In this document: positions 58,933 to 64,000 of the stretch, piece by piece
Numbering within the stretch: position 1 is the first letter of the stretch
Layout of the letters: each line of letters starts with the position of its first letter
Origin: Streptomyces formicae
Lineage (GTDB): Bacteria > Actinomycetota > Actinomycetes > Streptomycetales > Streptomycetaceae
Assembly: GCF_002556545.1 (NCBI RefSeq)
Contig: NZ_CP022685.1
Span: forward strand, 7,542,001 to 7,606,000
Direction: 5' to 3'
Length of the DNA: 64,000 bases
Notes under the pieces: model-generated
Database searches by the model: none
What the model was told of the DNA's origin: nothing
The model's input: the letters and a program-made list of their open reading frames with translations, nothing else
Position numbers and translations under genes: made by a program

Positions 58933-59750
58933 ACGGTTTCGCCTGGGGGGACTTCGCCTGGGGTGCCTTCGGGGCCAACCTCGCCGTCGCGGCGGGCGCC
59001 GCCCTCGTGGTGCTGCTCGTCGCCTTCGCCGTAGGGCTGCGCACGGGGAAGCACCGGGTCGTCGACGTCGCCTGGGGAGCCGCCTTCACCGCCGTCGCCG
59101 CGGTGTCCTACGGCATGTCCGCGGGCCACGGGGACCCCGGAAGGCGGCTGCTCGTCACCGCGCTGACCGCGATCTGGGGGCTGCGCCTCGCCGTGCACAT
59201 CGCCTGGCGCGGCCGGGGGCACGGCGAGGACCCGCGCTACGAGCGGATGCTGGCCAAGGCGCCGGGCAGCAGGGCCGCGTACGCCTTCCGCATGGTCTAT
59301 CTGCTCCAGGCCGCACTGGTCTGGCTGGTGTCCCTGCCGGTGCAGGCGGCCGGGTACGTGCGGGGGCCGATGGGGCCGATCGCCCTCGTGGGAACCGCGC
59401 TGTGGCTGACCGGCCTGGTCTTCGAAGCGGTCGGCGACCACCAGCTCGCCCGGTTCAAGGCCGATGAGGCCCATCGCGGCCGGATCATGGACCGCGGCCT
59501 GTGGTCCTGGACCCGCCACCCGAACTACTTCGGCGACTTCTGCGTCTGGTGGGGCCTGTTCCTGCTGGTGTGCGACGCGCCCGCCGCCGCGGCGGCCACG
59601 GCCGTGGGCCCCGTGACGATGAGTCTGCTGCTCACCCGCGGCAGCGGAAAGGCGCTCCTGGAACGGCACATGGCGGAGCGCCCCGGCTATGCCGCGTACG
59701 TGCGGCGCACCAGCGGGTTCTTTCCCCGGCCGCCGCGCGACCGGGGGTGA
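58929..59750 (+). CDS. DUF1295 membrane protein, steroid 5-alpha-reductase-like
   Basis: 273 residues from a GTG with AGGAGG upstream, overlapping the previous stop. Six or more membrane helices (NLAVAAGAALVVLLVAFAVG, IALVGTALWLTGLVFEAVG) and the family block DHQLARFKADEAHRGRIMDRGLWSWTRHPNYFGDF, with the NADPH/isoprenoid methyltransferase-like RHPNYFG. Probably reduces or modifies the lipid made by the three preceding gene products. Last gene of the operon. Confidence 0.92.
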   Translation: MNGFAWGDFAWGAFGANLAVAAGAALVVLLVAFAVGLRTGKHRVVDVAWGAAFTAVAAVSYGMSAGHGDPGRRLLVTALTAIWGLRLAVHIAWRGRGHGEDPRYERMLAKAPGSRAAYAFRMVYLLQAALVWLVSLPVQAAGYVRGPMGPIALVGTALWLTGLVFEAVGDHQLARFKADEAHRGRIMDRGLWSWTRHPNYFGDFCVWWGLFLLVCDAPAAAAATAVGPVTMSLLLTRGSGKALLERHMAERPGYAAYVRRTSGFFPRPPRDRG

Positions 59751-59804
59751 GCGGCGGCGCGGCGCGCGCTTCCGCGGACGAGGGCCTGTGCCCGGCGGCC
59801 GGGT

Positions 59805-60392
59805 TCAATGCACCCGTTCCGCCCGGTGTGACCGCACCTTGATGCGGACGTCCGCCGTGAGCTCGCGCGGGGCCGCGGCCGCGCGCGCTTCCGTGATGGC
59901 GTCCTCGGAGAGCGTGCGCAGCACCGTCGACGGTGAGGCGTCCGGGTCGAGGACGAGGGTGATGGAGGCGCGCAGCCGGTGTGGGCGGCCGAGGATGTGG
60001 ACCTGTGCCCGGCGCACGCCGTCGATCGCCCCGGCCCGCTCGGCCAGGGCGGCGCCCAGCGCGGGCCCCGCGAGGGTGACGTCGCCCCGGCCGAGGGGCA
60101 GCGCGCGCAGCCGCCCCGCGCGGACCTGCGCGACCGCCACGTACGCGAGCAGCAGGAAGGCGAGGGACAGGGCCGCGAGCAGGGCCGCGGGCCACCACGT
60201 GTGGTCGCGCCAGCGCTCCAGGGCGCCCGCGTCGAGCCACACCCGGTGATCGTCCAGACGCGGCCACCCGGCGGGGAGCCGGTCCCGTACGGGGCCCGTC
60301 GCCGAGGCCAGGGTCGCGCCCGCGCCCAGGAGGACCGCCGCCGCGCAGGCAAGCGCCGCCCGGTTCGCGCCGCCACGGATTCCACTAGTCAC
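59805..60392 (-). CDS. Alkaline-shock membrane anchor protein AmaP-like
   Basis: 195 residues from a GTG that overlaps the stop of the previous gene. Two membrane helices (ALACAAAVLLGAGATLASA and WWPAALLAALSLAFLLLAYVAV), then a cytoplasmic alpha/beta domain (GVRRAQVHILGRPHRLRASITLVL) as in AmaP, the membrane anchor of Asp23. Last gene of the minus-strand Asp23/DUF6286 unit. A role in cell-envelope stress is inferred from homologues. Confidence 0.8.
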   Translation of the reverse strand: MTSGIRGGANRAALACAAAVLLGAGATLASATGPVRDRLPAGWPRLDDHRVWLDAGALERWRDHTWWPAALLAALSLAFLLLAYVAVAQVRAGRLRALPLGRGDVTLAGPALGAALAERAGAIDGVRRAQVHILGRPHRLRASITLVLDPDASPSTVLRTLSEDAITEARAAAAPRELTADVRIKVRSHRAERVH

Positions 60393-61354
60393 CGGGTGCT
60401 CCCGCCTTCCTCGTGCGCCGCAGGGGCGCGCCATGTCGGTTCGGTGCGGACCCGTACGCGCAGCTTGAGCGGCCGGGCGAGGCCGAAGCCGTCCGCCGCG
60501 GCGAGCGCGGCCCGCCGCACCGCGTCGCGGGCGGCGTCCCGGTCCCCGAACCCCAGCCTCGCGCGCACGCGGGCGCCGCGTCGTCCCATACGGACCCGCA
60601 CCCGTGTGATGCCAGGGACGTCGCTCACCGCGTCCCTCAACAGGGCGGCGGCAGCGGCGCGTTCGAGCGTGGCGTGCACGCCGGGTCCCGGCGCCGCCAG
60701 GGGGACGCGGCGGCGCTTGCCCGGTGTCACCGCCAGGATCAGCAGCCACACGCCGAGGGCGAACACGCCTGCCGCCGCCGCGAGATCGGTGGCGGTGACG
60801 CCGGGGCCGTGCTGCGACAGCCAGTCCACCAGCTCCACCCGCCATCGCGCGGCAGGCCGCCCGGCCACGTGCACGGAGACCACCTCGTACAGCAGTACTC
60901 CGCACGCGGCCGCCGCAACGAGGGTCAACAGGCCCATGGGCAGGCGCCGTTGGGACCACGGCCGCCGCGCGGTGCCCGCCGGTACCGGTCCGGCCTCCGT
61001 CGCTACCGCCTGCTCCGCTTCCGCGCCGTCCTGCCGGGACAGCGCGCGTACGTGGATGCGGGCCGACGGCACCGTGAGGCCGGTGAGCCGCGCGGTGCGG
61101 TCCACGACGTGGGAGCGGACCCGCTCGCCCGCCTCGTCCAGCGGGCCGGGGTAGGGCAGCGTGACGTCCAGGGCGACCCTGGCCCGGCGGCCGCGGACGG
61201 ACGCCGACGCGCCCGACACCCGGACCGGGCCCGCCGCCCGTACCTCCGTCGCGGCGTGCTCCGCGATCCGCCGCACCGCCCGGCTCGCGACGGTCGTCGC
61301 ACCGCGCTCGTCGGGCGGGGTGCGGGACGCGGGCGGCGTGCCGGGCGCACTCAT
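60389..61354 (-). CDS. DUF6286/Asp23-type membrane protein
   Basis: 321 residues. N-terminal Asp23-like domain (TTVASRAVRRIAEHAATEV, ARVALDVTLPYPGPLDEAG), two central membrane helices (MGLLTLVAAAACGVLLYEVV, DLAAAAGVFALGVWLLILAVT) and a C-terminal alpha/beta domain (VPGITRVRVRMGRRGARVRARLGFG). It overlaps both neighbours (ATGA and GTGA), so the four minus-strand genes are translated together. Envelope-stress scaffolding role inferred. Confidence 0.82.
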   Translation of the reverse strand: MSAPGTPPASRTPPDERGATTVASRAVRRIAEHAATEVRAAGPVRVSGASASVRGRRARVALDVTLPYPGPLDEAGERVRSHVVDRTARLTGLTVPSARIHVRALSRQDGAEAEQAVATEAGPVPAGTARRPWSQRRLPMGLLTLVAAAACGVLLYEVVSVHVAGRPAARWRVELVDWLSQHGPGVTATDLAAAAGVFALGVWLLILAVTPGKRRRVPLAAPGPGVHATLERAAAAALLRDAVSDVPGITRVRVRMGRRGARVRARLGFGDRDAARDAVRRAALAAADGFGLARPLKLRVRVRTEPTWRAPAAHEEGGSTR

Positions 61355-61536
61355 CGGCGCCCCCGGTCACGGCCGCCGAGGAACTCGCGGATGTCCGTGC
61401 CGTCGTCGACCAGCCGGCCGAGGACGAAGCCGACCGTGCCGAGCGCGGCCACCAGGAGGAACGCGCCGAAACCGCCGAACCATCCGGCGAATCCGAGCGC
61501 CATGCCGACCATCAGGCCCACCAGCGCTGTGCTCAC
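61351..61536 (-). CDS. Small membrane protein of the Asp23 cluster
   Basis: 61 residues starting at a GTG (a second GTG one codon earlier is possible) behind GAGGTGAG. Two predicted membrane helices (ALVGLMVGMALGFAGWFGG and FLLVAALGTVGFVLGRLV) and a polar tail. Resembles the DUF2273-like small proteins that accompany Asp23 genes. Its stop overlaps the next start. Confidence 0.75.
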   Translation of the reverse strand: MSTALVGLMVGMALGFAGWFGGFGAFLLVAALGTVGFVLGRLVDDGTDIREFLGGRDRGRR

Positions 61537-61588
61537 CACTCACCTCAACTGCTTCGGAAGGGGAAGGGGACGGGGGGACGGTGCCGTG

Positions 61589-62110
61589 CTATTCCACCCG
61601 GGTCTCGCCCGACGAGTCCGCGTCGTCGTCATCGGGCAGGCGCACGTCGTTGATCGCCACGTTGACCTCGACGACTTCGAGGCCGGTGATGCGCTCCACC
61701 GCCGCGATGACGTTCTCGCGCACGTCGTGCGCCACGTCCGTGATGGGCACGCCGTACTCGACCACGATGTCCAGGTCGATCGCCGTCTGGCGCTCGCCCA
61801 CCTCGACCTTCACGCCGCGCCCCACGTTGGGCCGCCCGCCGGGCACGCGGTCGCGTACGGCGCCGAGCGTGCGGGAGAGACCGCCGCCCATGTCGTACAC
61901 GCCGGGGATCTCACGCGCCGCCATACCGGCGATCTTCACCACCACGACGTCGGCGATGGAAGTCTTGCCGCGCGTGGCGGCGGGTTCGTCGGCGCCGGTG
62001 GCGCCGGTGACAGTGGTGGAGCCCGGGACGCTCTTCTGGACGGTGCCGCTCAGGCTGTTCGCGTCGCCCGCGGACGTCGCCGCCTTGGTGGTGAGGTCCT
62101 GTGTCGCCAT
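61589..62110 (-). CDS. Asp23/Gls24 family envelope stress protein
   Basis: 173 residues from the ATG at 62110 preceded by GAGGAGAAG; the open frame extends 21 codons further without a site. The Asp23 domain is plain: ADVVVVKIAGMAAREIPGVYDM, VKVEVGERQTAIDLDIVVEYG, DVRENVIAAVERITGLEVVEVNVAINDV. A Thr/Ser-rich N-terminal ~50 residues precede it. First gene of the minus-strand stress unit, divergent from the ECF sigma gene. Confidence 0.94.
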   Translation of the reverse strand: MATQDLTTKAATSAGDANSLSGTVQKSVPGSTTVTGATGADEPAATRGKTSIADVVVVKIAGMAAREIPGVYDMGGGLSRTLGAVRDRVPGGRPNVGRGVKVEVGERQTAIDLDIVVEYGVPITDVAHDVRENVIAAVERITGLEVVEVNVAINDVRLPDDDDADSSGETRVE

Positions 62111-62294
62111 GGTGACTTCTCCTCGTCGGGTGCCGGTCCGTTTTCGGTGCTTCTCCGGTTCTGACCCGGACACCGGTCTTCCGTTACGCGCCTACGCGGA
62201 ATTTCTTCGTCTCGCGTGTAGCGTGCCTGCGCCGCGTAACGCGGAGCGCTCCCGATGTGTCGTACGAGCACGGTCTAAAGGAGAGGAGCCGCGT

Positions 62295-62882
62295 GTGCCG
62301 GGGGACCGGGACAGAGCACTGGAGAAGACGGACGCGTCCCTGCGGCGTGAGCAGGACCTGCTGACGGTCAGGGCGGCGGAGGGCGACGAGGAGGCGTTCG
62401 AGACCCTGGTGCACCACCACGCGCCCGGCCTGCTGCGCCTCGCCACGCGGCTCCTGGGCAGCAGGGCCGAGGCCGAGGACGCCGTGCAGGAGTCGTTCGT
62501 GAGCGCCTGGCGGAAGCTGCCGGAGTTCCGGGGCGACGCCAGGTTCGGCACCTGGATCCACCGGATCGTCACCAACAGGTGCCTCAACGTGCTGCGGTCG
62601 CGCCGCTCCGACCTGGGCCTCGACGCGGTGCCCGAACCGTCGGCGCCCGACCACCAGGTGTCACCCTCGCGGGCGGCGGAGGCCCACGCCGCGGTGGCGG
62701 ACCTGTCACGGGCCATGGAGGGCCTCTCCGCGGAGCAGCGCGTGTGCTGGGTGCTGCGCGAACTGGACGGCGTGTCCTACGAGTCCATTGCCGAGACGGT
62801 CGGCATCAGCCCGGAGGCGGTCCGCGGCCGTGTCTTCCGGGCGCGGCGCTATCTGACGGAGGCGATGGCCGCATGGCGATGA
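62295..62882 (+). CDS. ECF-type RNA polymerase sigma factor
   Basis: 195 residues from the GTG at 62295 behind AAAGGAGAGGAG. Region 2: LLTVRAAEGDEEAFETLVHH, RLATRLLGSRAEAEDAVQESFVSAWRKLPEFRGDARFGTWIHRIVTN in blocks. Region 4: LSAEQRVCWVLRELDGVSYESIAETVGISPEAVRGRVFRARR. Its stop overlaps the start of the zinc-motif Asp23 protein, the usual sigma/anti-sigma pairing. It is divergent from the Asp23/AmaP operon and likely directs its transcription and its own. Confidence 0.95.
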   Translation: MPGDRDRALEKTDASLRREQDLLTVRAAEGDEEAFETLVHHHAPGLLRLATRLLGSRAEAEDAVQESFVSAWRKLPEFRGDARFGTWIHRIVTNRCLNVLRSRRSDLGLDAVPEPSAPDHQVSPSRAAEAHAAVADLSRAMEGLSAEQRVCWVLRELDGVSYESIAETVGISPEAVRGRVFRARRYLTEAMAAWR

Positions 62883-63544
62883 ACGAAGAGGGCCGTGGGG
62901 CCGTGGACGAGGAGACCCTTCCGTGCGGACGCGAGCTCGCGCGGGTGTGGGAGCGGTGGGAGGCGGGGGAGCGGGACCCGCACGTCGACGGCTGCGCGTA
63001 CTGCGCCGATGCCGTGGCCGCGCTGCGCGCCCTGGAAGGAGTCGTGGCCCAGGCACGCGTGGCGGAACCGCCGGAGCAGGCGTCGCAGGCCGCGACGCTC
63101 GCGGGTCGGATCATGGACGTCGTACGCCTGGAGCTGCGACCTGGCCGTACGTTGCCGCTGGGCGACGAGGACGAGGACGTGTGGATCGTGGAGGCGGCCG
63201 CCGCCAGGACGATCCGGGCCGCGGTGGAGACGCTGCCCGGCGTACGTGCGGGCAGCTGCCGCATCGACATCGCGCCCCTGGAAGCGGGGCAGGGACGGCC
63301 CGCGCCGGTGGTGCCGTCGGGGCGGCTGCCCCGGGGGCCGGTCAGAGTGCGGGTCGAGATCCAGGTCGCCCTCGCGTGGAACCTGCGGGACGTCGCGGAC
63401 CGGGCCAGGCACAGAGTGCTCGCGGCGGCCGACGCCGAGCTGGGAATGAGGGTGGCGGAGATCGACGTACGGATCGCCGACATCATCGACGACGGCGCGG
63501 AGGACGACGGCGTGGGCGACGGAGTGGAAGGGGAACGGCGGTGA
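62879..63544 (+). CDS. Probable anti-sigma factor: zinc HxxxCxxC motif joined to Asp23-like domain
   Basis: 221 residues from the ATG at 62879 (two residues longer if ATG 62873 is used), overlapping the sigma gene. Near the N-terminus H35-VDG-C39-AY-C42 is the zinc anti-sigma (ZAS) signature, preceded by helix CGRELARVWERWEAGERDP. From ~85 an Asp23/Gls24-like domain follows (ARTIRAAVETLPGVRAGSCRID, RVEIQVALAWNLRDVADRARHRVLAA, MRVAEIDVRIADI) with an acidic tail. No membrane helix. Likely binds and restrains the adjacent ECF sigma factor. Confidence 0.8.
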   Translation: MNEEGRGAVDEETLPCGRELARVWERWEAGERDPHVDGCAYCADAVAALRALEGVVAQARVAEPPEQASQAATLAGRIMDVVRLELRPGRTLPLGDEDEDVWIVEAAAARTIRAAVETLPGVRAGSCRIDIAPLEAGQGRPAPVVPSGRLPRGPVRVRVEIQVALAWNLRDVADRARHRVLAAADAELGMRVAEIDVRIADIIDDGAEDDGVGDGVEGERR

Positions 63545-63873
63545 CGGAGAGACAAGCGGAGAGGGACGCCGCCCGTGCGATGACCGACGTGGTCAGGGAC
63601 GCGGTCCTGCGTACGCCGGGCGTCGCCTTCCTCAAGCCGGGCATCGCGGAACTCCTTCGCTCCACCCCGCTGTTGCCGACAGGGCGCTCGGCGGGCGTGC
63701 GGGTCCGGCGCGACAGGAGCACGGGGGACTGGCACGTGGAGGTGCAGGTGGTGGTGCGCAGGGACCACCGGGCCCTGGACGTGACCCGGGAGATCCGCGC
63801 CGGGGTGACGGAGGCCGTGGCGCGGGAGACCGGGCGGATCGCGGTGACCGTGACGGTGAGCGGGCTCGTGTGA
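63541..63873 (+). CDS. Small Asp23-like protein
   Basis: 110 residues from a GTG that overlaps the previous stop. Helix DAARAMTDVVRDAVLRTPGVAFL, then the Asp23-like beta-alpha pattern VRVRRDRSTGDWHVEVQVVV, LDVTREIRAGVTEAVARETG, IAVTVTVSGLV. A third member of the ECF sigma operon; probably pairs with the other Asp23-type proteins. Confidence 0.8.
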   Translation: MTERQAERDAARAMTDVVRDAVLRTPGVAFLKPGIAELLRSTPLLPTGRSAGVRVRRDRSTGDWHVEVQVVVRRDHRALDVTREIRAGVTEAVARETGRIAVTVTVSGLV

Positions 63874-63879
63874 GCGGCG

Positions 63880-64000
63880 TCAGGTGGTGACCTGAGCGTC
63901 ACAGGGAGCCGGGGGAGCGGGCACGGTGACGTCGGGCGCCGAGGGACCGGGCGCCGAGACATCGGACGCCGGGGCACCGGGCGCCGCCGGACCGGGCAGT
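63880..64000 (-). CDS. Partial CDS, Pro/Ala-rich C-terminal tail
   Basis: Minus-strand frame entering from the right edge and ending at 63880: repeats of the type APGAPASDVSAPGPSAPDV, then TVPAPPAPCDAQVTT and stop. It is convergent with the Asp23-like gene and 6 bp from its end. Only the tail is visible, so the protein cannot be named; low-complexity Pro/Ala tails are common on surface or regulatory proteins. Confidence 0.45.
   Translation of the reverse strand, partial: LPGPAAPGAPASDVSAPGPSAPDVTVPAPPAPCDAQVTT

Noticed and set aside
1..64000. tRNA, rRNA, CRISPR arrays, riboswitches
   Set aside because: Looked for cloverleaf ends near the corA remnants, for regularly spaced repeats and for leader structures upstream of corA; none was convincing.

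Overview
The window reads as a Streptomyces (or very close actinomycete) chromosome. Nearly every convincing gene has G or C in the third codon position, GTG starts are common, genes overlap by ATGA or GTGA, and the families are typical of the genus: NarL-type two-component systems, PASTA-less Ser/Thr kinases, an Asp23/AmaP stress cluster and integrative-element debris. I see no tRNA, rRNA or CRISPR array.

Layout. (1) 1-4838: a minus-strand catabolic operon (an unidentified partial gene, acyl-CoA dehydrogenase, two class III CoA-transferases, one with permuted domain order) behind an IclR regulator; a perfect palindrome in front of the first CoA-transferase is the likely operator. (2) 4900-12397: single chromosomal genes plus a three-gene minus-strand cassette (winged-helix-like protein, P-loop ATPase, membrane-anchored type-I periplasmic-binding-like receptor). 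(3) 12480-13925: an orphan flavin-dependent halogenase. (4) 13943-47037: a mosaic accessory region. It is bounded and subdivided by two orphan copies of the 3' end of corA (13943 and 17692), while the intact corA lies at its right edge (47038-48228). That layout is what repeated integration into the corA 3' end would leave. Inside are a truncated tyrosine integrase, several transposase remnants, a frameshifted UvrD-type helicase, a decayed PIN-domain gene, a three-gene ABC three-component (ABC-3C) conflict system, a complete YcaO/SagB ribosomally synthesised peptide (RiPP) cluster with its own exporter, a regulated Hsp70-like/coiled-coil module, a two-component system and a lipoprotein serine hydrolase. 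(5) 47038-64000: ordinary chromosome with corA, an AlkZ-like winged-helix protein, a LysR regulator, a tautomerase, a GAF-LuxR regulator divergent from an acyl-CoA synthetase, a Ser/Thr kinase, a four-gene lipid-modification operon (FAD oxidoreductase, DUF1365, cyclopropane-synthase-like methyltransferase, DUF1295) and an envelope-stress cluster (Asp23/Gls24, AmaP, ECF sigma factor and a protein joining a zinc anti-sigma motif to an Asp23-like domain).

Most interesting points. A 48-residue peptide gene (26465-26611), hidden in a frame with no long ORF, lies upstream of four SagB/nitroreductase-type proteins, a YcaO protein, an unknown protein and a three-part ABC exporter. Its last residues, KQGCVCPPGGCS, resemble from memory the RQGCVA end of the rhizobial peptide trifolitoxin, so this looks like an actinobacterial trifolitoxin-like pathway. 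Next to it are two candidate defence modules: ABC-3C with a nuclease-like effector, and an HSPA12-like Hsp70 with a coiled-coil partner under a divergent HTH regulator with matching palindromic operators. All family assignments come from reading motifs by eye; no database search was run.
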